DNA from: Isoetes taiwanensis
Taxonomy: Eukaryota; Streptophyta; Lycopodiopsida; Isoetales; Isoetaceae
Direction: 5' to 3'
Assembly: GCA_021234155.1 (NCBI GenBank)
Contig: JAJEKV010000031.1
Coordinates: forward strand, 2,502,055 to 2,566,054
Length of the DNA: 64,000 nt
The position numbers were made by a program, and so were the translations under genes. Shown piece after piece: positions 21,791 through 33,916 of this stretch. Positions within the stretch are counted from its first letter, which is position 1; each line of letters opens with the position of its first letter. The notes under the pieces are model-generated. The model was not told the DNA's origin. It saw only the letters and a program-made list of their open reading frames with translations, and searched no databases.

Positions 21791-22103
21791 GCTTGGTCGC
21801 TCTAGTTATGTTCTTTTGATTACGCTGTGTGCAAGTAGAACTTTGGAACTTCCACTGTATTATACCTCCTTTTGTACAAATCTATGTACCAATCAACTTG
21901 TTGTTGTACTCAACTTGAATGAAATGAAACTTCAGTTTCTACTTGTACTTTTTCTTGTCACTGTCGGCAAATGTATCTAAATAGAATTGTACATTACTGT
22001 AAGTCTGCTTATACTTTCATGAATACTCGATATAGACGGTGCACGCAACATCGCCTGGCAAACGCCCTCGAATGCCAGTAGGTTGACACCTGAACAGGAG
22101 CTC
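21791..22103 (+). other. AT-rich spacer before gag
   Basis: About 300 bp of 3'-UTR-like sequence (ACTTGAATGAAATGAAAC, repeated TTGTAC). The gag frame is open from about 22020 without ATG until 22104. An AG at 22038-22039 (CGATATAG) could be a splice acceptor. Confidence 0.4.
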
Positions 22104-23087
22104 ATGTTAATGAAAAGGCAGCTAGGCGAGTTGCAAGCCTATGTATTGCATGCCAATCCACCCCAGCGCATACAAGAGGATGGGCCGGAGTTGCCTCCGC
22201 AACCACCTAGCCCACCTGCACAGCAACCGTCCCCACCAGAAACCAGCCCTGTACCTGTACAAAGGAAGCTTCATGCCAAACGTCGTCGGAGCTCCTCCAA
22301 GGATAGCGCCACCTCCTCGCAATTAGCCACTTCTAGGTCCTCTGCGTCGTCTGCATCGTCCAATGATCATACGAAGCGCCGGGACAAGGAATACCATAAG
22401 ACGGTTGATACTGCCATAACTAGTATATGGAAGAATAGGAAATTGGCCCAGTTTGATGGGAAATCCAGAGGCGGACTGAATGCAGAGTCTTGGTTGGACG
22501 AAATGAAGGAATTCGGGAAGTCTTATGGCATGACGGAAAAGGATACAGGAAAGGTTGCCACTACCAATCTTACAGGAGCTGCCCGTATTTGGTGGAAGGG
22601 CTATGCCAGGGCCAAGCATTTGGACAAGAGCAGATGCAACTTCAGGAAATTTGCCAAGGCCTTCAAGTCGCATTATGTGCCCCGTGCGCACAAATGCCAA
22701 CAGATCCAGACTTTCTACATGTTGGAGCAGAAGAGTATGTCCGTGCAGGCTTACACGGATGAGTTTATGCGCCTGAGGCTGTATGTACCTGGTATGAATG
22801 AGAAAAGGGCGGTGGAAGGCTATATTGAGGGATTGGCACCATCAATCAAACGGATGGTTAAGGCCATAGACCCGAAATCAGTTGCAGAGGCAGAGGCTAA
22901 AGCATTGAGCCTCGAGGAGGACACGCCAAAGAACCAGTATCCACGTCCTGCACCTTACTCACAACCACGGCCGCCCACACCTTACGGACATCTCGCCGCC
23001 AAGTCCGGACCCTCTCGTGAGAACTCTTATGGCCGCCAGAAAAAGAAAGTCACTTTTAGCACGCCGATAAGCGTAACAATGCCGTAG
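22104..23087 (+). CDS. gag: Chromovirus Gag (capsid), zinc knuckle lost
   Basis: Gag packages element RNA in cytoplasmic particles. The first ATG in frame is 22104; the frame is open further upstream through a TTG at 22083. A Pro-rich segment and a Ser/Lys-rich segment precede the Retrotrans_gag domain, recognisable from FDGKSRGGLNAESWLDEMKE, ARIWWKGYAR, FAKAFKSHYVPR, MSVQAYTDEFMRLRLYVPG and YIEGLAPSIKRMV. The frame ends after a basic GRQKKKVTFS. A degenerate CCHC knuckle (CYKNEARHFMRNR, second and last Cys replaced) lies out of frame at about 23156-23194, showing that a frameshift cut it off. Confidence 0.85.
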   Translation: MLMKRQLGELQAYVLHANPPQRIQEDGPELPPQPPSPPAQQPSPPETSPVPVQRKLHAKRRRSSSKDSATSSQLATSRSSASSASSNDHTKRRDKEYHKTVDTAITSIWKNRKLAQFDGKSRGGLNAESWLDEMKEFGKSYGMTEKDTGKVATTNLTGAARIWWKGYARAKHLDKSRCNFRKFAKAFKSHYVPRAHKCQQIQTFYMLEQKSMSVQAYTDEFMRLRLYVPGMNEKRAVEGYIEGLAPSIKRMVKAIDPKSVAEAEAKALSLEEDTPKNQYPRPAPYSQPRPPTPYGHLAAKSGPSRENSYGRQKKKVTFSTPISVTMP

Positions 23088-23340
23088 GGAAGTTCTAACC
23101 TCTTACGTACCATTCCTAAAGAGGCCCGTGAACAAATCACGCCGGTGATAAGGCATGCTACAAAAATGAGGCCAGGCACTTCATGCGTAATCGCCTTTAT
23201 GTCACGCAGACGCCTACCTGGCCATGGCCGACCTCGACCGATGATCTCAATCAACACAACCCGCCGAGGAGGAAGCTCCCGACACATTCACGGTCGCTCT
23301 CATATCCTTGCGGCTATAGAAACCTACAAATACCTGGCAA

Positions 23341-26300
23341 GTTATTTCTACCATAGGCCAAATAGACAATAAGCCTTTTGTAATTCTTATGGATACCGGA
23401 AGTACACATAATTTTGCTTCTCCTAGGATGGCCCATGTCTTACGCCTAGAAACATTGAGGTCCCGACCGAGACCCTCGCCACTCTAGCCAGGTAAAGTCG
23501 ACATACCCATGGTCACCGCATCAATCTCAACATGCAACTCCCAAAACCGGTTGCTTTGGGTGCCGAATTGATGGATATTGGCAAATATGGCCTCATTGTT
23601 GGTATGGAATTCACGGCATCCGCAAAAGCGAACATAGATCGAGAAGAGAGAAGTTACCTTCAATGCAAATAATGGAGCTCACAGAATCAAGTTAAAGGTG
23701 AACCTTTCAACCCTATCCCGCAGCCTATGTCCATCGTGCGCTTAGATAAAGCTATACACAAGGAAAAGCTCTTTTGCATCGTTATGCTTGCTTCCATCGA
23801 AATCGATGCTAAGCAAAAACAAATAATCGACACCCTCCCGTGAGGGATTGCTAATATTCTCCGTGAATTTGGTGATCTTTTTCCTAAGGGATTCAAGCTT
23901 CCTCCTTTTAGAGGGGTGGAATGTGAAATAGCTTTAGAGCCGGTACCAAGCCTACCAAAGAAGGTCTCAAATCCGTATGAGTCCTCCGTAATGGCGCGTA
24001 ACTTAAGAAGCAACTTCAAGAGTTATTAAACCTAGGTTTCATCCAGGCCAAGAGCCGCCTTTTTGACGCTCCTATTCTCTTCGTTAAGAAAAGGACGGCT
24101 CACAGGATGTGTATTGATTACCGGCAACTCAACAAGCATACCATCAAGAACCGCTTATGCTTTGCCTAGGGCGCATGACCTAATGGATCAGTTACAAGGG
24201 GCTAAGTATTTCTCAAAGATTGATCTACGCCCTGATACCATCAAATAAGGATCAAGGAGGAGGACATCTATAAATCCGCCAAGACTAGGTATGGGCATTA
24301 TGAATTTACAGTTATGCCTTTTGGATTAACTAATGCCCCAGCAACGTTCATGCGACTAATGAATGATGTCTTCCGACAATATTTGGATGATTTTGTTGTT
24401 ATCTTCTTCGACGACATTCTCATCTACAGTAAGACCCTTGAGGAGCATGAGAAACATCTTAGATTGGCCCTACAAAAGCTGAGACGTCATCAACTCTACG
24501 CCAAGTTCTCTAAGTGCAAGTTCGCCACTCCGAAGGTTGACTATTTAGGCCACATCATTTCCGCAGAGGGAATTGCTACCGACCCCGCTAAGATAGAGGC
24601 TGTAAGGGAATGGCCTATTCCAGGGAATGTTTCCGAAGTCCAGAGTTTCTTGGGATTAGCAGGCTACTATCGAAAATTTGTAAAGGATTTCGCGAGGATT
24701 GCAGCTCCTCTTACAAATCTCACAAAGCATGAGAAGGTGAAGGATTGGATGGACCATTGGAAGACAAAAGTGCAGCAGAGTTTCCAGCAGCTTAAGGTTG
24801 CCCTAACATCAGCACCAGTTCTCACGTTACCCGATCCTGAACAGGATAAGCTAGTGGCGACAGATGCCAGTAAAATTGCCACCGGTGGGGTACTAATGCA
24901 GGAGGGAAGGGTAATTGCCTATGATTCAAAGAAGATGAATGAGACGGAGCAGCGATATCCCACCCATGATCAGGGACTGTTGGCCGTGGTCCATGCCCTG
25001 CGGATATGGAGACACTACCTTCTTGGTAGAAGATTCCAATTGGATATGGATCACCAAAGTCTCTGTTATTTATCTACCCAACCGAATCTCAACCTCCGTC
25101 AAAGGAGATGGATGGAATTTCTCGAGGAGTATGATTTTGAGATTATGTATAAGCCTGGCAAGCACAACGTGGTTGCAGATGCTTTATCACGCCATCCCTT
25201 GGTGACCCGAACCCATTGTAATGCCATTTCTACCCTCACCAGTGAGTTTGGGAAACAGATAGAGCAAACCTTGGCCACGGATCCAGAGTTTTGTGACATT
25301 TGGAGCAGTTTGGCTAAGGAAGCTCGCACGGATGCAGAACGTGAGGCTTTTCGTGCATATAAGAAGGAGGGCAACTTATTGTATCACAAGGATAAGTTGT
25401 GTGTGCCAGACACTTCAGGAGTACGGAAGCTCATTCTTCATGACACACACAATAGCCCTATAGTTGGACATGCAGGTTTTATGAAAACCTACTTCAAAAT
25501 TCGCTCCAGTTATTTCTGGCCTTCTATGAAGAAGGACATAGCCAAGTACATTAGGCAGTGTCAGGTATGCCAGCAAACAAAATCGGAGCAGTTAAGGATT
25601 CCGGGCGAGTTGCAACCTCTGGATGTGCCAAACGCCAAATGGGAAGTGATAACCATGGATTTCGTTGTGGGCCTTCCAAGAACTCTCCGGGGATATGATG
25701 TCCTAATGGTTGTGGTCGACAAATTGTCGAAAATGGCTCATTTCTTGCCATGTCGGACCACGGATACAGCCTTTGATACTGCTCTGCTATTTGCCAAGGA
25801 GATCTTCAGATTACACGGAATGCCACGGGTAATTGTATCGGATAGGGACCCAAAATTTGTAAGTGCATTTTGGAAAGATTTCTTTGCCACCATCCAAACC
25901 AAGCTTGCTATGAGTACAAAGATATCATCCTCAAACGGATGGTCGGGGCGAACGCATTAAATCGTATTATAGAGGATATGCTAAGAAGTTATGTGTGGAG
26001 TAAGCAATCACAGTGGACTGATTATATTTATCTAGTCGAGTTTGCTTATAACAGCATGAAGCAGGAATCCTCCAGGATGTCCCCCTTTATGATAAATTAT
26101 GGTTATCAATGCCTTACCCCAGATACATGGCATAACCCCGTCTCTAAAGTAGAGGTTTCTCAACAACTCCTCTTAGAGATGCAAGCTACCGGGTCAAGAA
26201 GTTCGTGATTATTTACTAGCTGCACGCAAATGTAAGAGTGTAGCCGACAAACACGTAACCCCACGATTTTCCGTGGGGCTTAATCGGTTTGGTGAAGATC

Positions 26301-26740
26301 AAGGTGAAACAAGCCAAGCTTAAGATTGGTAACTCAGAAGAAGTTAGGACCCAGATGGGCTGGACCGTTTAAAATCATTGACCGTGTTGGAGAGCAGGCA
26401 TATCGCTTGGATTTGCCGCCCCGCTCAAAGATCCACAAGGTCTTTCACGTGAGTCTTCTCAAGCAACACACCCCCATCCGTGAGGAGGTTTTGGAGACCC
26501 CAACCCTCCTAGAAATGACGGAGGAGCAACTCGAGATAGTCCCCCAAGCTCTTCTTGATCGAAAGCTACAAACAAAACCGTATGACTCAAATGTTGCAAT
26601 ACTTGGTTAAGTGGAAACACTTACCGCTTGAGGATGCTACGTGGGTGATGAAGATAGACCTTGACAAGCATTATCCGGATTTCATGCGAATCTCAAGGTC
26701 AGCACCATCAACGATGTTATCAACCCCGCCATCACCGTAA
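23341..26740 (+). pseudogene. pol: Chromovirus Pol: protease, RT, RNase H, integrase, chromodomain; broken
   Basis: Protease: LMDTGSTHNF with active-site DTG at 23392-23400. RT: the N-terminal block (GDLFPKGFKLPPFRG) near 23870 and the MCIDYRQLNKHTIKNR block near 24110 are in different frames. The long frame 24314-25960 holds [19 protein letters not shown] (catalytic FDD), RNase H ([18 protein letters not shown]), the integrase zinc finger (H-x5-H around VGHAGF, then CQVCQQTK) and two catalytic aspartates ([16 protein letters not shown]). The third acidic residue lies in a frameshifted stretch near 25950. The integrase end continues at 25960-26208, and IHKVFHVSLLK with a chromodomain (LVKWKHLPLEDATWV) at 26326-26740, also split. 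At least five breaks make it non-functional. The chromodomain assigns it to the chromoviruses. Confidence 0.9.
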
Positions 26741-27363
26741 GCTTAGAAACCCGGGTACCGTGGGTGGCGCTAGAGGGGAGGATGCATCGTAAATGATAAC
26801 AAGCAACCGAAGATGAGATCACTTTGTGTTCTCTAGGGTGTGGTCTGATGTCAATAGCGACATCACCGCAACTTGTTGCAAAAGCATATAGTTGATAGAC
26901 CGCTTTCCTCTCGGCTACAATGGGAACTTGACCAATCCCTATGCCGCAAGGAACCGCAAACCATAGACATCATAGGTTCCCTGATAGATAATATGTTCTT
27001 TTAATTATTATAAGGGGGTGGTCCCTTCAACCACAATTTCATCATATGTACCGATATTGCCGACATGTGCAGGCCAAGAAGCGCACGTGCCTTCCCATGC
27101 TAGAGGGTTACCATGACCCGAACTCTTCACTTTTGTTTTGCCTACATGTTTTGTTTTTTTCGTTCCAATCGATGTTGGTATTGGTTTTCGGGTCCTTAAA
27201 CCGCTTGATTATGATATCGTGAACGCGCACATGGTGCTTGAAATGTGTTTGCAAACTTTACAGCTTTGAATATATGTATTACTTTCGAAACATAACGTAT
27301 TGAATAATGTATTTCCTTGTACATTTCTAACTAACCCCAATGCCGAGGACAAAGATTGATTCT
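26741..27363 (+). other. Chromovirus 3' untranslated region
   Basis: Non-coding stretch between the chromodomain and the polypurine tract. No open frame or motif of note was seen. Confidence 0.6.
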
Positions 27364-27377
27364 AAGGAGGGGGGGAA
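27364..27377 (+). promoter_or_regulatory. Polypurine tract of the chromovirus
   Basis: AAGGAGGGGGGGAA directly abuts TGTGACG of the 3' LTR. This is the expected plus-strand primer. Confidence 0.93.
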
Positions 27378-28968
27378 TGTGACGCTCCAAGTATTTATAT
27401 GGTGAACGTATAAATATATGGGACACGTCACACGATATAAGGCACGCCACCTGGGGGATGATAACCTAGGGGGTTGGCCACAATGGATTTAATTAGCTAT
27501 GTTAACCAAATTATTAAGGATAATTATCAAAAGACATGTGATTAAGTCAAACCATAGTAGTAAGGCGCCATTTGGCTTCACCCGGTGGCCGAAGATATTG
27601 GTTGCTAAACTAGGCCACCAAGGGGCATCCATCCTCGATCTTCCCAATTTCGACCCAAAGAAAGCACCAGGAGCAACCGAAAGGCTTAGGAAATTGTTGT
27701 TGCTCGGCCCCAGATCGCCAAAACACCCTTTTACTGTTGTTGCTACCCCGGTACAGCCATGGAAGCACCCCTTGACAACGGGTCCAGCTTAAAACTCTGG
27801 TTAGTGGTAGCTAAATTACATTCTTGTAGAATAACACTCTAGGATTCTTTTTCGATGGTTTTGGGGTGAGACTAACCCTTCTCCTCGTAATTAGGAATAC
27901 TTTTCAATTATGAATGATGCTCTGCTATGAGATGGGTCGATGTCTCTATGTGTCGGGCTAGTCGCTCCAAAGAAACATGGATTAAAAAGGAGGGTAGAGG
28001 CCTCTCGAGCTTGAGTATAGAATGCTCCTAGTATTTCCCCGTAACACCCTAGTAGTTTCTTTGCAGGCACAAGAGCCCACCGGGTCATAGATGCTATGGT
28101 CCGCTTAGCACCGCACAAGGGACACAAGCAGGTGGAGTAGGGGGTGGGGTCTTGCACGAGCATAAAAGGCTCCCCGAGACTCCTACAAAGGGCTAGGCCC
28201 CGATAGCCGTCACGGGGAGGGCCGGGCATGGGTCCGACACTCCCCGGTGTAGTGGTGTGACCCGTATGGGGCACCATGCACTTTGAGTAGAATTAGGTGA
28301 GTAAGCTCGGCACGGATGCGGGGTCGCTGATGCGGCACGTATTCTCTAGCTCACCCATGATACCACCGCGATCCCGAAGGGGACACCTCCCCCACCTGCC
28401 TCAACGGACCGGTGTGTCATGAACCCGAGTAGACTCAAAGGGTGATCCCCGGAGTCCGCGCTTCCTCGAAGGCTATAGCTTAATCCATAGCGGAATCGAC
28501 CCATCCGCAAAGTGTGCAATGGAGGGGCGGTTGGAGTGGACAACCCTAGCCGATGTTCTATGCCGATAACGCCATGCCAAGATTCGGTCCGCTGATCTCC
28601 CCGAGACCCACCGCCGGGCCGGCTCCCCACTAGAGTCTGAGCCGGGGTAGAACCTGGGTTTTGGGTGTTTTCTTAGTTTTAGATGCATATTCTTTGCCGT
28701 TGGTATTTGGATGGATGTGCCACCCTTCGTGGTGGCTATTTATATGTGATTTATGCTGTGTGCTAACCCTTGTATTCATGCTTCCGCGACGTAGGAGTCC
28801 CATTGAAGGCGTGGGCCGAATGACCCCTTCGTGTCCTTCTTTCGGGCACCATAATATGGGTGGCCGGAATAGACGGAGGGCCCTGCTCATGGCGAGGTGG
28901 TCGCCATGGGAGGGGAAAGTCCCCGTATGTATACGTCCGAGTGCCGTATATATTCAGGGAGCGTCACA
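27378..28968 (+). repeat. 3' LTR of the chromovirus (1,591 bp)
   Basis: Starts TGTGACGCTCC and ends GGAGCGTCACA, followed by target duplication CCCGG. It differs from the 5' LTR by scattered substitutions and indels, so the insertion is not recent unless some differences are sequencing errors. Confidence 0.93.
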
Positions 28969-28973
28969 CCCGG
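28969..28973. repeat. Target-site duplication, right copy (CCCGG)
   Basis: Second copy of the 5-bp duplication flanking the chromovirus. Array LTR sequence resumes immediately after it. Confidence 0.93.
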
Positions 28974-29859
28974 GAAGTGTCAGACTCATACCCGGCTCAC
29001 ACGAAGTGACTGACTATAAGCCTAGCTCGCTATGGGTCCCCAGTAGCCGCGTTCAGCAGGGACCTCCCTCCACTTTGCCATTGACCCTGTTATGTGGTGC
29101 TCTATCACTCCATAGCCACCGATAGCCAGGTGGGCTCTATGCAGAGGCTGCATTAATAATGGGAACTAATGGGTCTAAACTAGCATCATCTATTAATGGC
29201 CACTAGGTTTCTACCCCTCTTCCTAATATACAAGAGGTGCACTATGCGATCAACCACATCATATCAACATAATCTTGATAATAATTGAGAATAACAAGTA
29301 ATCCTAATTACATACATCTAACATATAGTTAGGGTTCATTGATTAGGGTTCATGTTTAGAACAATAGGTTCAAGAATGGCCACTATGATATAACATGCAA
29401 CTCAACTGGAACGAACTTGAAATACCTGCTCCTAACGTGCTACCACTACCTCCCTAGTTCTCCATCTCTAACAGGTGGTTCGAGAAGATGATCCTCAGCT
29501 GCTGTGACTCAGGTTGCCGATGATGATATTCAAATCGGAGCTGTGATTGCAAACGTCTGGATCTGAGGTTGGTAGAGCCAAAAGTGGTTAGGGTTTAGGG
29601 TTTAGGGTTTAGCGTTTAGCCTTTTATATATTAGGGTTTACATGAATGTCACTTGGCTCCCATAGGTGTTTCTATGTGGCGATTTGCCTATAAGGTGAGG
29701 CCATGTGGAAATGGCTCCTTATCTTAGGTTGGCTAAGTTATAGATAACTTAGTCATTTCCCCCACATTGGTCGCATACAAGTCTATTGATGTAGAATTGT
29801 ATAGTGACGTGGCCATAAAATATACATATTTATACCATATATTTTGAGGAAACGTCACA
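28974..29859 (-). repeat. LTR 2 of the array, right part
   Basis: Continues the LTR cut at 15679. It includes the telomere-like TTTAGGG cluster at 29588-29634 and ends ...AAACGTCACA, which on the minus strand is the LTR start TGTGACGTTT. Confidence 0.9.
29588..29634 (-). promoter_or_regulatory. Telo-box cluster in array LTR
   Basis: Repeated TTAGGGTTTAGGG (minus strand AAACCCTAAACCC) sits inside the LTR. It recurs at 32934-32974, 42469-42509 and 47208-47248 with differing unit counts. AAACCCTA is the plant telo-box promoter motif. A promoter role in the LTR is inference. Confidence 0.55.
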
Positions 29860-31616
29860 TTCTCCCCACCTTAAGATAATATCGTCCTCACCATTACATA
29901 AAGTGGATGAACCTGCATCACATATCACAACCATATACACAATAACACTTCAACTTTATTACAGTTATGAACTTCTGATGTTAATTATCTTACTATATAT
30001 ATTATTACTAGAAAACAGAATTAGCTTTATCTATCACTCTCCCACCACGTATACCTCTCGCTTCTTGCCTATACACACTTTTGCGCCCACCGACCTGACA
30101 TAGTACCCTCCCCCGTTGTGATTTAAAGGCTTTGGCATTGAAATGATCCAGCATTTCTCAACTTCTGCATAGTCCAGGTATTCGTATACCATGTAATTGC
30201 AATTGTTCTGTTGAGTTTAATTTAGGCCTCCAATTTGGAGCTTTATTTCCTGCAAACTTCTGGCAAGGGTAAGCGATGACAGAAATTTTTTAAGTTGTGC
30301 CGACATGAGGTTTGTAAATTGTGGCATCAACCATATAACCCTACTTTCGTCTATGGTTTCAAGCTTTAATAACCAAGTGGAACAGATTTGGTCCAAGAGT
30401 TAAACTGCATGTGCTTTGATTTGCTTTCAGCTCCTCAAATTCCTCAGTTTGTGAGCAAAGTTTCGAGCCCCTGTATGCCAAAGTTGGAGTTGCAGAAGAA
30501 AGCTCATATGGCATACCAATCCTTGGAGAACTTTCCCCAGACCAATTCCGATCTCGACTCTGTAGATTGTTACAGAATGGAAGAATTCTGTACAAAGATT
30601 GTGTGGGCGTGTGTCTGGGGCATGAATTGCCCACGAACTCTACCACATCGATCAAATTTGAGGCTTTTGTGCCAGATTTGGATTTAAGAACGCTAAAATG
30701 GATGAACAAATTTAACGTTTGTTTAATTCTGTGGCTTTTTGAGGCTGCTGCAGAATTCGATGATTTTTGAAGCCTCTGGCCCTAAACAAGGTAATCCTGT
30801 TGTTAAACTTGATTTGGAAAACGTCAATTTAGACTTTAATTCCATTACCACAACTGTCCTTTTGATCAAGATGGCAAATTCAAACTTGTCATTCATAGAC
30901 AGATGGATGGATGGACAGACGTACTAGATTCACAAATCTAGAATGAATAGAATAGAATATAATCGAATCGATATTTTAACATCCATGAAGACCAAGAGTC
31001 AAGGGACCCATAGAATGGGCTAATAGAACCATTACTACTAGGATTAGAAAACCCTGCCTTGAAAGGTTTTCAAGGGAAAAAACCTTGGTAGTAATGGTGC
31101 TACTAGATAATCAAGAATAAATAAGTAGATCATGGTGACTACTGAAGGTTTAGCAATTGAAGGTGTGTATCTAGAACTTCCAATGTGTATAATGTCAAGT
31201 CATGCACAGATCGTGCTCTAAGAAGCTATAGGAGCATGGAATGTATGCAGTAGTTCAATGTTAAGCAATATTTCCAATAATTTGAAGTGTACATATTGGA
31301 ATGTAATTTTCAAAGATGTATTTTTTTTTGTCTGAATGACGTCAAACTATATTGAAAGTCCAAGCCAAAAGACAGATACAACTGCACAGACGGGATTAAA
31401 ATCTCGGAGGACAATCATGATCCACTGAGTAGGACCACCAGCCTATGCATAAGACAACACACTCAACCTCAAAGATCAATTGATGCTTGACAGGAGAAAG
31501 CGAAGAGCAATGGTAGGCCTTAGCAATTCTATCTTGGGCATCCTGGAGGAGAACAACAGGAGGAGGATCCAAACCCTTAAAACACACACAATCTTCTGTG
31601 TTTCCGGATAGACTAT
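29860..31616 (-). repeat. Array non-LTR segment, monomer 3
   Basis: 1,757 bp, without large insertions, so the best reference for the unit. It holds the captured exon-like block (30429-30857, plus strand) and the LINE-tail block (about 30930-31105). No intact gag-pol was found. Confidence 0.85.
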
Positions 31617-33217
31617 TGTGACGCTCCTTGCGCTATATATGATAGCCCGTCGTATACATTGAAGGACCCTCCCCATCCAACGGCTACCCATTGTATGGGC
31701 CCTCCATCTAATCCACGTCTGGGATAACCAGAAAATAAGTTGAGGACACAGAGGTGTCATTTCATCCCATCCTTTACGTCCTGATATCAGCGGAAGCAAT
31801 ATACAACATAACCACTATTAACAATATAACAACACTACCTTGAAGGGTAGTCAATATCCATACCATCATAACATGTAAAATAAACTTTCAACATCGAAAC
31901 ATTAAAGGGGCTCCTACCCGGGGTTCAAACTCAAGGGGGGAGTCGACTGACAGCTGGGCTCCAGATAGATCAGACCGATTTATGGCAATGGCTTGGGCTG
32001 GCAATAGACAATGGCTAGGGTTGACCCCTCCATCTGCTCCTCCTGTGCATACTTTGCAGATAGGCTAAAGCAGGCTCGCCATGGATCAGAATCTGCCCGG
32101 AGACATAATCCCCTGGTATCATCCAACAAAACTACTTCGGGTTGCATCTCCCCGGTCTGATGAGGTAGGAGAGGTTGCATCTCCCCCTCCCGAAGTGCAG
32201 CATCTCCATGGGCAGCTAGAGGATCATGACGACACACATCCGTACCCGACTGAACTCCTCAAAAAAAGAGCTAGGTCGACACCTGGAGCTCTTGAGAGTC
32301 AGGGCGACACCATTGACCCGGGAAGTGTCGGACTCTTACATACGCTCACACGTGGGCTGACTATAAGCCTAGCCCGCTATGGGTCCCCAGTAGCCGCGTT
32401 CAGCAGGGACCTCCCTCCACTTTGCCGTTGACCCTGTTATGTGGTGCTCTATCACTCCATAGCCTCCAATAGCCAGATGGGCTCTATGCAGAGGCTGCAT
32501 TAATAATGGGAACTAATGGGTCTAAACTAGCATCATCTATTAATGGCCACTAGGTTTCTACCCCTCTTCCTAATATACAAGAGGTGCACTATGCGATCAA
32601 CCACATCATATCAATATAATCTTGATAATAATTGAGAATAACAAGTAATCCTAATTACATACATCTAACATATAGTTAGGGTTCATTGATTAGGGTTCAT
32701 GTTTAGAACAATAGGTTCAAGAATGGCCACTAGAATATAACATGCAACTCAACTGGAACGAACTTGAAATACCTGCTCCTGACGTGCTACCACTACTTCC
32801 CTAGTTCTCCATCTCTAACAGGTGGTTCGAGAAGATGATCCTCTACTGCTGTGACTCAGGTTGCCGATGATGATATTCAAATCGGAGCTGTGATTGCAAA
32901 CATCTGGATCTGAGGTTGGTAGAGCCAAAAGTGGTTAGGGTTTAGGGTTTAGAGTTTAGGGTTTAGCGTTTAGCCTTTTATATATTAGGGTTTACATGAA
33001 TGTCACTTGGCTCCCATAGGTGTGTCTATGTGGCAGTTTGCCTATAAAGTGAGGCCATGTGGAAATGGCTCTGTATCTTATATAGGTTGGCTAAGTTATA
33101 GATAACTTAGTCATTTCCCCTACATTGGTCGCATACAAGTCTATTGATGTAGAATTGTATAGTGACGTGGCCATAAAATATACATATTTATACCATATAT
33201 TTTGAGGAAACGTCACA
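31617..33217 (-). repeat. LTR 3 of the array (1,601 bp)
   Basis: Uninterrupted LTR, TGTGACG...CGTCACA on both ends. It contains the telo-box cluster at 32934-32974. The minus-strand sequence after its end (ATAGTCTATCCGG) does not match a standard TGG-starting primer-binding site, so the element may have lost or never had one. Confidence 0.9.
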
Positions 33218-33270
33218 TTCTCCCCACCTTAGGATAATATCGTCCTCACCATTACATAAAGTGGATGAAC

Positions 33271-33616
<346 letters not shown>

Positions 33617-33913
33617 GATGTTAATTATCTTACTATATATATTATTACTAGAAAACAGAATTAGCTTTATCTATCACTCTCCCACCACGTATACCTCTCG
33701 CTTCTTGCCTATACACACTTTTGCGCCCACCGACCCAGCATAGTACCCTCCCCCGTTGTGATTTAAAGGCTTTGGCGTTGAAATGATCCAGCATTTCTCA
33801 ACTTCTGCATAGTCCAGGTATTCGTATTCCATGTAATTGCAATTGTTCTGTTGAGTTTAATTTAGGCCTCCAATTCGGAGCAAGCGATGACAGAAATTTT
33901 TTAAGTTGTGACG

Positions 33914-33916
33914 ACA
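33914..33916. repeat. Target-site duplication, left (ACA)
   Basis: ACA precedes the CACAAGGC end of the CACTA-type element. It is repeated at 39857-39859 and single in uninterrupted copies (GCCGACATGAGG). Confidence 0.8.

Larger units (their letters stand above)
15680..28968 (+). mobile_element. Histone-bearing chromovirus (Ty3/gypsy LTR retrotransposon), 13.3 kb, complete structure
   Basis: Both LTRs (15680-17247 and 27378-28968), a primer-binding site, a polypurine tract and a perfect 5-bp target duplication show one insertion event into LTR 2 of the array. LTR ends are TGTGACG(T/C)TCC and GGAGCGTCACA, an 11-bp inverted repeat in the 3' LTR. The order is LTR, PBS, leader, extra cassettes (18031-21790), gag (22104-23087), protease, RT, RNase H, integrase, chromodomain, PPT, LTR. 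The extra cassettes are the novelty: one ends in a histone H3 fold and others look histone-derived. The gag-pol part has frameshifts and stops and the LTRs differ by many changes, so this copy is not young and probably not active. Confidence 0.95.

Noticed and set aside
29903-30103. 66-residue frame repeated almost unchanged in several monomers
   Set aside because: Its conservation follows from array duplication; no codon signal or family similarity, and it lies over the polypurine tract of the opposite strand.
31476-31799. 107-residue minus-strand frame repeated at 14835, 31476 and 45766
   Set aside because: It spans the LTR/non-LTR boundary and has no recognisable protein features.
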